A stretch of DNA of 64,000 nucleotides from Myxococcales bacterium (GCA_016794365.1 JAEUKB010000096.1:1-64000); one strand, 5' to 3'. Counted from the stretch's first letter, positions 27,019-36,320 are shown. Numbers and translations are program-made. Notes: generated by a model not told the origin, from the letters alone.

Positions 27019-30000
27019 CTACGCGATCCAGCGACGACGACGCAGACCGAGCAGCACGAGCAGGCTCAGCCCAGTCCACAGCGGAACCGCCGATCCCGCA
27101 GCCGCCTGACCGCCCATGCTGCACGACACACCGCCACCGAACAGACGATACTGCTCCGACGCAGCGACGTTGTTGCTCAGGTTGGGATCCTGGTTTCCAG
27201 CTGCATTCACCGTCGCAGAGATCGGACCCGATGGACCGCCCGGCGTCTTCACCGTGATGCTAACCGGCGGCGCACTCCCTTGAGCGATCGAGTCCCGCGT
27301 ACACAGCACCGTGCTGGCATCGCGTGAGCAGCTCCAGCCGTCGCCGCTTGGACCGTCGATCACTTCTGCACCCGGCGGCAGGTTGATCGTGATCACCGGA
27401 TTTCGCACCGGATCCGGTCCCGCATTCGATGCCTCGGCCACAATCACCACCGGATCGCTCGGTGCCATTCCCGTCGGATTGCGGCTGATCTTGATCGATA
27501 GATCGGAACCCGTTGGCGTGCTCTGTCCGACTTCCACCGAAGCTTGGTTGTTCAGCGGATTCGGATCGGAGTTTGCGGGCGCACTGACCACACCAGCGAC
27601 GACACCTGCGCTCTTTCCGGGCTCTGTAGGAACCGGCGTATTGATCTGTAGCGAAATCGGCGGAGCCATTCCCACCGGCAGATCCCCAGCGTAGTAGCAA
27701 GTGAAGCTCGATCCGCTCTGGAGACACGACCAGCCTTGTCCCGACGGAGCCTGCTTGACCGTACTTCCCGGCGGAATCGTAAACGTCACGCTCGGGTTGG
27801 CCACGCTGCCCGGACCTTTGTTGCTTGGCTTCACCGAATACGTCACGTCCATGCCCGGTCCGCCCGAGGCTGGATCTTTGCTGATCTCCAGCGACAGATC
27901 TGCGCTCGTTGCAGGCTGAGTCGGTCGCGTATCCACCACCGAGGTGTTGTTGCTCGGGTTCGGATCGTTATTGTTCGGCGCACCGATCACTACCGTCGTC
28001 GAAGGACCGCTGCCCGGATTCACCGGCGCATCGGCTGGCAGCTTCACCTTGACCGCAATCGGCGGCGCGGTTCCCACCGAGATCGAGTCGCGCGTACACA
28101 TCACCGTGCTGCCGCTCTGGCTACACGTCCAGCCGTCTCCGCTCGCTGGCTTCGTCACCGTTGATCCCGGCGGCAGATGAAACACCACCACCGGATTCCC
28201 AACCGACTCTGGACCTTTGTTCGTGGCAACGCCGGTATACGTCACTTCATCGCCCGGCTTCGGATTCGGATTGTCGGTCGTCACTCGCACCGACAGATCC
28301 GATCCAGTCGGCATCGTCATCGTGCTGTTCGCAATCGGCTTGGCATCTTGGTTGTTCGCCGGATTCGGATCGCGCGTTCCCAGCGAGCCAACCGTTCCCG
28401 CCACCACGCCCGGCGACATGCCCACCGGAACCATCGGCGCGATGATCTTGATCGTCACCGGGCTCGGAGTCTGTCCCGCCGAAAGCTCTGCGGCAAGGCA
28501 CGTAACCGTCAGTCCCGAGCGCGTACACGCCCAGCCTGGACCACTTGGCTCTTGCGTCACACTGCTGCCCGGCGGAATCGTGAATGTGATGTACGGGCTC
28601 GCCGCTGCATCGGGTCCGCTGTTCTTGGCTTGCAGGCTAAACTGCGTCTCCATCCCCGGACCGTTTGCGGCCGGAGTCTTCGTCACGCTCAGCGACAAAT
28701 CCGCCGTCTTGTCCGGCTGCTTGGCACCCAGATCCACCACAGCACTGTTGTTGCTCGGGTTCGGATCGACGCCCGTTGGAACGCCCACCACCACCGGAAC
28801 CTGTGGCGTCGCGCCCGTCTGACTGGTCGGCGTCTTGCACTTCACCACCAAGTCCGGAGCCGTCGCGCCCGCAGGCAAGTCCATCTTCGCCACGCAGGTA
28901 TACGTGAGGCCATTGGCAGTACACGACCACTGCGAGCCCGGATCTCCCGACATCGGCGGCGCTTGCGTCACCACGCTTCCCATCGGAATCGAAAACACCA
29001 CCACCGGCTTTGTGGCTGGGTCCGGTCCGTTGTTCTTCGTCTGAATCGTAATCGTCGTCTCGTCGCCCGGCTTCGGACTGCTCGGGCTCTTCATGACAGT
29101 GACTTGCAAATCCGACGTGGGCTGCTTCACCACCACACCGGCCACCTGCGCCTTGCCGGTTGCCGTGTTGTTGCTCAGGTTCGGATCGGTATAGCCCGGC
29201 GGAGGATACGCAGAGACGCCCAAGTCCAGCGTTGGACTCGTCGCTGGCTGCGGAACCGGAAGCGAAACAGAGAACGTCAGCGAGCCATCTTTGGGCAGGT
29301 TCGCTTGCTTCGGAAGCTCTCCCGTTCCCATCGTAATGCCGCCTGGACACATCACGCCCGCACCCATCGGAATGCAAGTCCATTGCACCTTCGATGGATC
29401 CGTTCCCGCAGGCAGAGAGGTCAAAATGTCCGTTCCGAGCGCCGGATTTTCGCCCGCATTCTTCACCTGCACCGTGTACGTCGCCGTCATGCCTTGCTGG
29501 ACCATCCCCGCAGGCGGAGTCACCGTGACCTGAACATCCGCAGGCAGACAGATCGGATAGCTCGCGGGCATTCCCATCACCATCGGCTGACGCGGCGCTT
29601 CGATGACCAGGCCGTCGTTGCCGTTGGTTGCACCATTGGCTGGGAACTTGCTGACCGTCGGAGCCACCGATGTTCCGCCCGCCTGTCCCTTCACAGAGAC
29701 GGCTGGCTTTCCTCCGGCCATGTACACGATGACGCCGCCGCCGCCGCCGCCGCCCGGACCGTCGGCTTCCAGCGTGTCACTCGGCGTGCGCTTCTGCGAT
29801 CCACCAAAGCCACCGTTGGCCGATAGCTGCACGCTCGGGTCCAGCGCCTTGCCGGTCAGCAAAAAGATCGATCCGCCACCACCGCCACCGCCTGCTGCAT
29901 CGTTGTGTGCGTTGCCAGTGTCCGAGCCATCACCGCCCCCCGCGAGGATCTGGCCGCTGCTGCCCATCGGAACCGTCACGCTGCCCGACACCAGGATGAC

Positions 30001-31275
30001 GACGCCGCCCCCGTTGCCGCCATTGCCACCGGAGTTGTTGTCTTGATCTCCTGCGCCACCACCGCCGCCCAGGAACAGCTCAAAGCCAGCAGCGGGCGAC
30101 AGCGGATGTCCGCCCAGACCACCGACATCGTGACGCAGGTTGCCGCCCCACTTGGCATCTCCAGGAGCATCCAGCGTCGGGTCCGCCGCCCCCGACATTG
30201 CCACACGCGATGTGCTGTAGCCGCCACGGCCTCCGCCGGTTGCGCTGGTGAACGTGCCTCCGTTGTCCTTGTACGCTTGGTCGAGCGCCCACGACATCAT
30301 GCCGCCGGTCACGGTCTTGTCCATCACGCCATGACCGCTCCACTTGCTGACATCACCGCCGCCTGCGCCACCACCGCCGCCCGCGTTGTGTGCGTTGCCG
30401 CCGCCGCCCCCGTTGGCCGGAGCGCCACGTCCGTACTTGCCGACTCCGCTCTGATAGTCGTCTTGGCTGCCTGCGATGCTCTCGCCCTGCTCTGCGCCTT
30501 GGGCGGGATCTTTGCTAACCATCGACGTGACTTTGGGACTGCTCAGGGCGTTCGAGAGCCCGTCTACCTTGCCGCCCCGGAAGCCCTGCGCCGTGACATC
30601 AATCGGACCTTCAAGCCGGGTGTCATTCAAGACGTGAACAGCGACGATACCGCCGCTCTTTCCGTCCCACGGCTTGGCCACTACGGAGGCCCCCGGATTG
30701 ACCTTCAAGCTATTGAACTGCGGAACGCGCACAACCTGCGTCTTGGCCGCGCTCGGATAGCCATACTGAAGACCGCTACAGCTTGCGCCAATGACGACGA
30801 TGTTTCCAGTGACGCTTTCGACGGAAACGAACTCGAACTTGCCGGTTCCGTTGAGCATCTGGACCGATCCAAACTTCTTCGGATCGTTGGTCGTATCGAT
30901 GGCCGCGCCCTGCGCTTGATACAGCATCAGCAGATCCCCCTTTTTGAGGGCTGCGCCAGTGCGTGGATCTTTGAGCTCCGTGACATCGGTCACCGTGATG
31001 CTCTTGTCTCCCTTGGCTCCTGGCATTCCCAACGTCGAGTACGCGTTGAGAATCGTTCCCGAGGTCATGACCACCACGTCACCGTCTTGACCGGCCAGGT
31101 TCTGAGCCAGCGCAGAAACGGTCTGCGGAGACTCCGCATTCGGAACCTGAGCAGCCTGCTGGGCCGACTCTGTGACACCACTACAGCTGGCTAGCAATAA
31201 GAGGCCTGTAAAAAGACTCTTATTGCCCGTAAATGTTCCGCGTTTCGTCCGACGCACACTGCGTTCTGTCTTCAT
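27019..31275 (-). CDS. large surface lipoprotein with six DUF11 repeats and MYXO-CTERM-like tail
   Basis: 1418 residues. The N-terminus has a lipobox (LLASC, Cys about 31). Residues about 270-560 are extremely Gly-rich with Asn/Asp (several GGGGG runs). Then six DUF11 (conserved repeat, Ig-like) domains of about 130 residues each follow (about 580-1370), each with a DLSVxV start, an NxGPD or KNxGP core, PPGSxV and a WxC...TC Cys pair. The C-terminus GVSC...GSAVPLWTGLSLLVLLGLRRRRW (Cys, hydrophobic segment, Arg run) resembles the MYXO-CTERM sorting signal. An adhesin or surface-layer role is an inference. AGGAG precedes the ATG by nine bases. It probably starts its own transcript. Confidence 0.82.
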   Translation of the reverse strand: MKTERSVRRTKRGTFTGNKSLFTGLLLLASCSGVTESAQQAAQVPNAESPQTVSALAQNLAGQDGDVVVMTSGTILNAYSTLGMPGAKGDKSITVTDVTELKDPRTGAALKKGDLLMLYQAQGAAIDTTNDPKKFGSVQMLNGTGKFEFVSVESVTGNIVVIGASCSGLQYGYPSAAKTQVVRVPQFNSLKVNPGASVVAKPWDGKSGGIVAVHVLNDTRLEGPIDVTAQGFRGGKVDGLSNALSSPKVTSMVSKDPAQGAEQGESIAGSQDDYQSGVGKYGRGAPANGGGGGNAHNAGGGGGAGGGDVSKWSGHGVMDKTVTGGMMSWALDQAYKDNGGTFTSATGGGRGGYSTSRVAMSGAADPTLDAPGDAKWGGNLRHDVGGLGGHPLSPAAGFELFLGGGGGAGDQDNNSGGNGGNGGGVVILVSGSVTVPMGSSGQILAGGGDGSDTGNAHNDAAGGGGGGGSIFLLTGKALDPSVQLSANGGFGGSQKRTPSDTLEADGPGGGGGGGVIVYMAGGKPAVSVKGQAGGTSVAPTVSKFPANGATNGNDGLVIEAPRQPMVMGMPASYPICLPADVQVTVTPPAGMVQQGMTATYTVQVKNAGENPALGTDILTSLPAGTDPSKVQWTCIPMGAGVMCPGGITMGTGELPKQANLPKDGSLTFSVSLPVPQPATSPTLDLGVSAYPPPGYTDPNLSNNTATGKAQVAGVVVKQPTSDLQVTVMKSPSSPKPGDETTITIQTKNNGPDPATKPVVVFSIPMGSVVTQAPPMSGDPGSQWSCTANGLTYTCVAKMDLPAGATAPDLVVKCKTPTSQTGATPQVPVVVGVPTGVDPNPSNNSAVVDLGAKQPDKTADLSLSVTKTPAANGPGMETQFSLQAKNSGPDAAASPYITFTIPPGSSVTQEPSGPGWACTRSGLTVTCLAAELSAGQTPSPVTIKIIAPMVPVGMSPGVVAGTVGSLGTRDPNPANNQDAKPIANSTMTMPTGSDLSVRVTTDNPNPKPGDEVTYTGVATNKGPESVGNPVVVFHLPPGSTVTKPASGDGWTCSQSGSTVMCTRDSISVGTAPPIAVKVKLPADAPVNPGSGPSTTVVIGAPNNNDPNPSNNTSVVDTRPTQPATSADLSLEISKDPASGGPGMDVTYSVKPSNKGPGSVANPSVTFTIPPGSTVKQAPSGQGWSCLQSGSSFTCYYAGDLPVGMAPPISLQINTPVPTEPGKSAGVVAGVVSAPANSDPNPLNNQASVEVGQSTPTGSDLSIKISRNPTGMAPSDPVVIVAEASNAGPDPVRNPVITINLPPGAEVIDGPSGDGWSCSRDASTVLCTRDSIAQGSAPPVSITVKTPGGPSGPISATVNAAGNQDPNLSNNVAASEQYRLFGGGVSCSMGGQAAAGSAVPLWTGLSLLVLLGLRRRRWIA

Positions 31276-31328
31276 GTTAAGCAGCTCCTACCTATTCCGA
31301 GTGCTGGCGAGTTCCGTAGTCTGTCTTG

Positions 31329-33365
31329 CTACCTACCGCGCGGCGCGGACTTGTCACTTTGGTCGGGAGAATCAGGAACCGCGACCTGGTTTGCATCAAG
31401 CACTTTGACGTTGATGCCCGACGCTGGATCGATGATCACAAACTCCACCCGCCGGTTCTTTTCCCGACCTTGCGCAGTCGCGTTGTCGGCAATCGGACGG
31501 TCTGGACCAAAGCCCTGCGAGTCCAAGCGCTCTGCCGCGATGCCACCGTTTGTCACCAGCCAGTTGAGCACACTCTTTGCGCGACGCGCCGAGAGATCGA
31601 CGTTGTAGTCATGCTTGCCGCGATCGTCGGTGTGACCTTGGATTGACAGCTTCCGAATCTGCGGTGTTGCGATGAGCGCATTCGCCACCGATTGCAGCAC
31701 CGGATAGCTCTTTTGCAGGATCTCATCGCGATTGGTCGCAAAGAACACCGGCTGCACGATGATGAGCTGTCCTCCCTTTACTTCCACCAAGCCAGGACAG
31801 CCATTCTTCTTGGGATCAGGATGCGGCGCTCCGGGCTTGTCTGGACAAGCATCCACTGAGTCCGCCACGCTGTCTTGATCACGATCAGGAAGCGGGCAGC
31901 CCGGCTGGTTTGGATCAGGACGCGCGCCTTGCGGAACCTCTGGACAGCGATCCTGATAGTCAAACACACCGTCACCATCGCGATCTTCTGCCGGACAGCC
32001 GAGCTTCACTGGATCAGGATCGGTGCTCTTGTGCGTATCTGGACACAGATCATCGCCATCCAGGACGCCGTCTTTGTCACGATCTCCCATCGGACAGCCA
32101 CGTCGCGCTGGATCGGGACGCTCTCCCTTTGGAACATCGGGACACAGATCTTCGGCATCGAGGACTCCGTCTTTGTCACGATCGCTCAGCGGACAGCCGA
32201 GCTTTGTCGGATCCGGATCGGGACGCAGACCCGCAGGAACGTCTGGACAGATGTCGAGCGAGTCAATCACGCCGTCTTTGTCGCGATCCGGACAGCCGTT
32301 CCACTTGGCATTCCAGCTCGAAACGCCCGGTACATCGGGACACGCATCGCTGACATCCAGGATTCCGTCTCTGTCGCGATCTTGCGGCTCCTCTTTGCGA
32401 ATCGGTGCATAGGACAGCCGAAGGAGTCCGCGACCATCGGGTGTTCCCGGCGTACGCAAAAGACCCATTCCGCCCGCGATCCCGAAGTTCACGGTCCGTG
32501 CAATGTTGTAGTGCAGTCCGAGCAGAAGCTCCAAGCTGGTGTAGTCCGCACCAAACGGCTTGGGCTGTACGCTGTCATTGCCAAGGACCGTCGTGCTCAG
32601 CAGCGCTTCCGGTCCAATCGCAAAGCGTCGCACTGTGTCTGCATAGCCAAGGGCCAAGCCGATCTGAACCTCTGAACCAACAGAGCTTCCTTTGGGATCG
32701 GTAGCGCCAATCTGTGCTGGAGCGCGATACAAAAATCCGCCGGTCAGCGACCACATAAAGCGACTGGCCAAACCGCCAAAGACAATCTTCGGCATGATGC
32801 GGAAGTGTGAGTCGCTGGATGAACCCGAGACGCCGCTGCTGGTGAACTGACGAAGAGGAACCCAAGCATTGGCGCCGATGCTCATCGAGATTCCACTGCG
32901 ATAGGGCTGTCCAAACAGACGCAGCCACAGACCGACACGCGGATCACCGACGACAATGCCTTGCGTTGGCTCTGCGCCACCGGCTGGCACGCCACGCTCT
33001 AGCAGCGTCACCGGCAGCGTCGCAGTGATCAAGACGCGATCCAAAAAAGAACCCGCCAGATCGACGTGACCAAGCAGCTGATGTTCAATCACACTGATGG
33101 TCTTTTCCACCGAACTGCCATTGTCGATGCCAAAGACCAGCGGATTGTGTCCGTAATTGAGCGTGATTCCCGCTGCAAAATAGCGGGTCGAAGAATACCA
33201 CGGATGATCAACCCAGAAGGACCACTCGCCAGCGGCTGTCGGCTCGTACCGATTCAGTGCGAAGCCAGTCTGCGTAGCCTGCGCCAGCGCATCTTGCGAA
33301 GTCCATGTCGCCGACAATGCAGCAACAGAAAAGAGCCAATTCTTTAATCTACGTCGATTCTTCAC
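31329..33365 (-). CDS. OmpA-family protein with thrombospondin type 3 repeats
   Basis: A 678-residue outer-membrane protein. I chose the GTG at 33365 because AGAGG lies six bases upstream and a signal peptide follows directly (KNRRRLKNWLFSVAA...ALA|QATQ); the frame itself is open for another 400 bases. Residues about 30-310 form a predicted transmembrane barrel (YFAAGITLNYGHNPLVFGID, FRIMPKIVFGGL). About six TSP3 calcium-binding repeats (DRDKDGVxDxxDxCPDVP) follow (about 335-520), then an OmpA peptidoglycan-binding domain (about 530-640, HTDDRGKHDYNVDLSARRA). It is the long paralogue of the gene at 36321-37622. It likely anchors the outer membrane to the cell wall. Confidence 0.85.
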   Translation of the reverse strand: MKNRRRLKNWLFSVAALSATWTSQDALAQATQTGFALNRYEPTAAGEWSFWVDHPWYSSTRYFAAGITLNYGHNPLVFGIDNGSSVEKTISVIEHQLLGHVDLAGSFLDRVLITATLPVTLLERGVPAGGAEPTQGIVVGDPRVGLWLRLFGQPYRSGISMSIGANAWVPLRQFTSSGVSGSSSDSHFRIMPKIVFGGLASRFMWSLTGGFLYRAPAQIGATDPKGSSVGSEVQIGLALGYADTVRRFAIGPEALLSTTVLGNDSVQPKPFGADYTSLELLLGLHYNIARTVNFGIAGGMGLLRTPGTPDGRGLLRLSYAPIRKEEPQDRDRDGILDVSDACPDVPGVSSWNAKWNGCPDRDKDGVIDSLDICPDVPAGLRPDPDPTKLGCPLSDRDKDGVLDAEDLCPDVPKGERPDPARRGCPMGDRDKDGVLDGDDLCPDTHKSTDPDPVKLGCPAEDRDGDGVFDYQDRCPEVPQGARPDPNQPGCPLPDRDQDSVADSVDACPDKPGAPHPDPKKNGCPGLVEVKGGQLIIVQPVFFATNRDEILQKSYPVLQSVANALIATPQIRKLSIQGHTDDRGKHDYNVDLSARRAKSVLNWLVTNGGIAAERLDSQGFGPDRPIADNATAQGREKNRRVEFVIIDPASGINVKVLDANQVAVPDSPDQSDKSAPRGR

Positions 33366-33865
33366 GGGCGCCTCTTGTTTGGCTGTCCGTTCAATCAGGT
33401 GGCCAAAACCGAAGGACAGCGTTCCAATCGTTAGCAAGGCCCGGACCATATCACCAACGCGCTGGAAAATCGCACCAAAAACCAGCACTTGTGCGCGCTG
33501 TTTGTGGGGAAACTCAGCGGCCAGGGTGCCTCGATGCCTGCCAAAATGCCCCAGTCGGTCGCACAGGTTCCCATCCGCACAGAACGGAATCTGCGCGATC
33601 CCCATCCAGTACATCGCGGTCCGTGGCTGCGGTACGTCATCCTCACACTGCTTGTCGGCTCCTTGGGACTTTGATACCTTGGTACGGTGCATCGATTCCT
33701 CATCAAGCACTTGTAGCGGAGCACAGTGTTGCGCAGCGGAGCACAGTGTTGCGAAGTCGAGCACAAACCTACGCAGAGTCGCACAGCGCAGACGCTGTCA
33801 GCTCGGTGACTGGAATCCCAAGACTGTATCGTGACAAACCCAGAGACGAACGGAAGGAGATCATC
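33366..33865. other. 500-bp divergent intergenic region
   Basis: Lies between the minus-strand OmpA gene and the plus-strand small lipoprotein gene. Several overlapping open frames run through it, but none has a ribosome-binding site, family resemblance or signal peptide; one is merely the upstream extension of the OmpA frame. It holds a decaying 20-bp repeat (33716-33795). GGAAGGAGA precedes 33866. No confident promoter was identified. Confidence 0.4.
33716..33795. repeat. 20-bp tandem repeat, two good and two decayed copies
   Basis: The unit GCGGAGCACAGTGTTGCGCA at 33716 is followed by a copy differing at one base (33736) and then two diverged copies (33756, GTCGAGCACAAACCTACGCA, and 33776). 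The GAGCACA core stays in register every 20 bases, about two helical turns. It lies in the divergent promoter region between the OmpA and lipoprotein genes. Confidence 0.7.
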
Positions 33866-34234
33866 ATGACCATGCGAGTTCTGAGCGTGCTGCTGCTTTG
33901 CGGAGTCGTAAGCGGCTGTGCATCGATGACAGGTGGAGCCACTGGAAGTGCCGCTGCAACGACCACGGATCCTGCGATTGCATCGGCGTCGCAGAGCCTG
34001 GGTCTAAAAGATACGCTGATCCAAGTTGCGGTCACAGCCGCACGGAACTACCTGGGCAAAGCGTCGGCGGGTGCAAGCTCGATGGCACAAGATGCGACCG
34101 CGATGGCCACCCAGAAAGAGGAAGCAGCCAAGGTGGGTGTGCAAGCTGCCGTCGATAAGGCCAAAGCAGAAGGCAGTGCCATCACCGAACCGCAGCAGAC
34201 CGGACTGCTCACAGTCCTCAAAGGCCTGCTGTAG
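33866..34234 (+). CDS. small Ala-rich lipoprotein
   Basis: A 122-residue protein with a lipoprotein signal peptide (lipobox VSGC, Cys about 19) and a mature part rich in Ala, Thr, Gly and Ser, with a helical stretch SLGLKDTLIQVAVTAARNYLG and a second helix rich in Ala/Lys/Glu. It resembles small membrane-bound lipoproteins of unknown function. The start at 33866 is set by GGAAGGAGA six bases upstream; the open frame continues 560 bases further upstream without support. Its TAG stop codon is the first TAG of the 11-bp repeat array. It converges on the histidine kinase gene. Confidence 0.65.
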   Translation: MTMRVLSVLLLCGVVSGCASMTGGATGSAAATTTDPAIASASQSLGLKDTLIQVAVTAARNYLGKASAGASSMAQDATAMATQKEEAAKVGVQAAVDKAKAEGSAITEPQQTGLLTVLKGLL

Positions 34235-34308
34235 GAATCGGTTAGGAATCGGTTAGGAATCGGTTAGGAATCGGTTAGGAATCGATTAGGAATCGATTAG
34301 GAATCGCG
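34232..34308. repeat. 11-bp tandem repeat, seven copies
   Basis: Seven consecutive copies of TAGGAATCGGT (the last three vary to ...CGAT, ...CGAT and ...CGCG), starting exactly at the TAG stop codon of the small lipoprotein gene. The period of 11 bases is close to one helical turn. The array fills most of the 100-bp spacer between two convergent genes. Confidence 0.93.
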
Positions 34309-34335
34309 TAGCACTGGGGAAGGGAGTGACTCCGG

Positions 34336-35448
34336 TCAGCCCTTCACCAGCGGCAAGCGGAACCAAAAGCGAGCGCCTCCCGATGGCAGCGCGGCATAGC
34401 CAATCGTTCCTTTCCAGCGCTCAATCGTCATTCGACAAAAATACAAGCCCAGCCCGACTTTTCCACCGCTGCGGCGATCGCGTGAAAACTTATCAAACAA
34501 ACGATCGCTCACTTCTTTGGACACACCTGGGCCTTCGTCATCGACGGTGACATAGGCCACATCGGACTCTGTTTGCAGCGTCACCAGCACGGTGGAAGAA
34601 GGCGGAGCATGACGAATCGCATTGTCGATCAGGTTGGCCAAGACTCGCTCTAACCGTGAGCGCTCACCGATGACACGCACGACTCCGTTGCCTTCACTTT
34701 CTAGACGCAGCAACTGCTTGCGCCAGGCTGCTTTGGGCTGAAGCAGACGGATTGTTTCAACGATACAGGCATGCAGATCCGGTGCGCTCGCAGTGCTCGG
34801 CGTCTCTTCTCCGAAGTCTGGACGAAAGACATCCAGCACATCGTGAATCAGCGCATCCTGCTTGGCCACTGCGCGCAGTCCGGCTTGCACCAGATCCTTT
34901 GCACGCGGCGAAAGCTCTTCCATCGCCAGAAGCTGCAAGCTACCTGCCAGCGTCGATAAAGGAGTCGCAATGTCATGCACAATGCAGTGAAACAGAATGT
35001 CGCGCTTTTGGGAGGACTGCGCAAAGCGCATGTGCGCCAGCTCTCCTTGTCGCGCTTGCTGAAAAAGCATCTGTCGATCGCGCAAGAGCTGCTGATTCCC
35101 TTCAATGAACAGCACCTGCTGCGCACCAACAAGATGCGCACTCACTTGAAGGAGCTGCTCGTTTCCTGCTTGATCCACTTCGCTCCAGATCGCGGGCTCA
35201 AGTCGCTCTTCACCACCGAGCAACCAGAGGAGCTTGGCATCGATCAGGAAGTTTTCCAGAAACGGAAACGTACTCGCCAGCACAGACTCTGAAAGCGTTT
35301 GCTCGTACGCAGGAAGATACAGACTCAGCCACTTGGGCGCGTGTCCTACGATGTGATAGGAATCCGCAGGCTCCGTCGCTCGCACCAAGATCAGGAAGTC
35401 TTGGGAAGCGCAAAAATCCAGCAGAAGTGAAGCGCTGCGTTCATCCAT
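34336..35448 (-). CDS. sensor histidine kinase
   Basis: 370 residues, soluble (no membrane segment). The N-terminal 125 residues are a probable PAS-like input domain (FLILVRATEPADSYHIVG). The dimerisation/phosphoacceptor domain has the H-box VHDIATPLS (His158). The ATPase domain has the N-box NLIDNAIRHAP (about 275-285), G1 DEGPGVS and G2 GGKVGLGLYFC. All catalytic features are present. It begins 21 bp after the GTPase gene at 35470 on the same strand, so the two form an operon in which the GTPase could control, or be controlled by, the kinase. No receiver gene is adjacent; the nearest is the sigma-54 activator at 38907. Confidence 0.83.
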   Translation of the reverse strand: MDERSASLLLDFCASQDFLILVRATEPADSYHIVGHAPKWLSLYLPAYEQTLSESVLASTFPFLENFLIDAKLLWLLGGEERLEPAIWSEVDQAGNEQLLQVSAHLVGAQQVLFIEGNQQLLRDRQMLFQQARQGELAHMRFAQSSQKRDILFHCIVHDIATPLSTLAGSLQLLAMEELSPRAKDLVQAGLRAVAKQDALIHDVLDVFRPDFGEETPSTASAPDLHACIVETIRLLQPKAAWRKQLLRLESEGNGVVRVIGERSRLERVLANLIDNAIRHAPPSSTVLVTLQTESDVAYVTVDDEGPGVSKEVSDRLFDKFSRDRRSGGKVGLGLYFCRMTIERWKGTIGYAALPSGGARFWFRLPLVKG

Positions 35449-35469
35449 CGCGACCGACTTCTTCCTGAC

Positions 35470-35967
35470 TCACTGTAACATGCTCCGCGTGAGTTTCTGA
35501 AACGCTTCTTCGACGCCCTGCCCCGTCTTGGCGCTGGTACGGATGAGGGTTCCTTGCTCCGCAAGCTGTCGCTCTTCTCGCTCACCCAGAACCCACTCAC
35601 TGATCAAGTCCACTTTGTTTAGCAGGATGTAGTAGGGAACCGGACCCAGCGTCTCAACTGCCATGCGATGCAGCTGTCCGATCCGCTCCAGCGACTGAGA
35701 CCGCGTGCCGTCCGCCACCAAGAAGTAGCCCGCCGCACCACGCAGAAAGGATGGACGCACAGACTGAAAGTCATCGTCTCCGTAAATATCCCACAGGAGC
35801 AGCGAGACATCCGGATGACCATCCCCGAGCGCCACCACTTTCTTATCGACCTTCACACCGATGGTCGTCAGATATTTTTCGGAAAAGACGCTGCGCACAT
35901 AGCGAGCAACCAAGCTGGTTTTTCCAACGGCAAAAGAGCCGAGCATGCAGATCTTTTTCTGAATCAT
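35470..35967 (-). CDS. Ras-like small GTPase (paralogue of 22190-22696)
   Basis: A 165-residue single-domain GTPase. The first 20 residues are identical to those of the GTPase at 22190 except for position 21 onward, and it shares KYLTT(I/V)GVK(I/V)DKK. G1 GSFAVGKTS (10-18), G3 WDIYGDD, G4 NKVD, G5 SAK. Again the G3 Gln is replaced, here by Asp. The start at 35967 was chosen by exact alignment with the paralogue; the frame is open further upstream (to 36105), but that extension has no homologous counterpart. It is cotranscribed with the histidine kinase downstream, which suggests that the GTPase feeds into, or is read by, a phosphorelay. Confidence 0.85.
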   Translation of the reverse strand: MIQKKICMLGSFAVGKTSLVARYVRSVFSEKYLTTIGVKVDKKVVALGDGHPDVSLLLWDIYGDDDFQSVRPSFLRGAAGYFLVADGTRSQSLERIGQLHRMAVETLGPVPYYILLNKVDLISEWVLGEREERQLAEQGTLIRTSAKTGQGVEEAFQKLTRSMLQ

Positions 35968-36320
35968 TCCTGCTTTCGCCTCGCTTTGCGTAGGAAGGGA
36001 TTGTGTTCGCTTGTGGGTCACGGTGCAAGCATACGAACGGAACAGGATACGCCTTGCTACGCGCGAGATGCTCAAAGTCTGTTCCCAACGAAACGGAGTG
36101 ACCACGCATCGTCACTTGTGAATCGCTCAGGAGAATGCGTGCAGCGTCGAAGAACGCACGAACAGGGGTCCGCTCAGTTGTCAGGTTTTCTTGTTCGTTC
36201 GGAAGAAGGGAGAAGGAACCAGAAACAATCCGCGCTCTCGGCGCTCAACATAAATCCGCACCGCGATGTCTTGCGGTTCCTAAAGGTTCCGGGCTTCTGC
36301 CCTCGATGCATCAGGTGTGT
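35968..36320. other. 353-bp intergenic region
   Basis: Separates two minus-strand genes: the OmpA gene ending at 36321 and the GTPase gene starting at 35967. It must hold the promoter of the GTPase/kinase operon, but no convincing promoter boxes were found. Near 36276-36302 there is a short direct repeat GGTTCC-TAAA-GGTTCC and the small stem GGGC-TTCT-GCCC, a weak terminator candidate for the OmpA gene. No coding sequence is supported. Confidence 0.4.

Noticed and set aside
28177-31194. long plus-strand frames opposite the DUF11 gene
   Set aside because: Arg/His-rich antisense composition, explained by the repeat codons of the minus-strand gene.
34232-34308. replication-origin iterons
   Set aside because: 11-bp units are shorter than usual iterons, no DnaA boxes or replication gene are adjacent, and the site lies in a convergent spacer of the chromosome.
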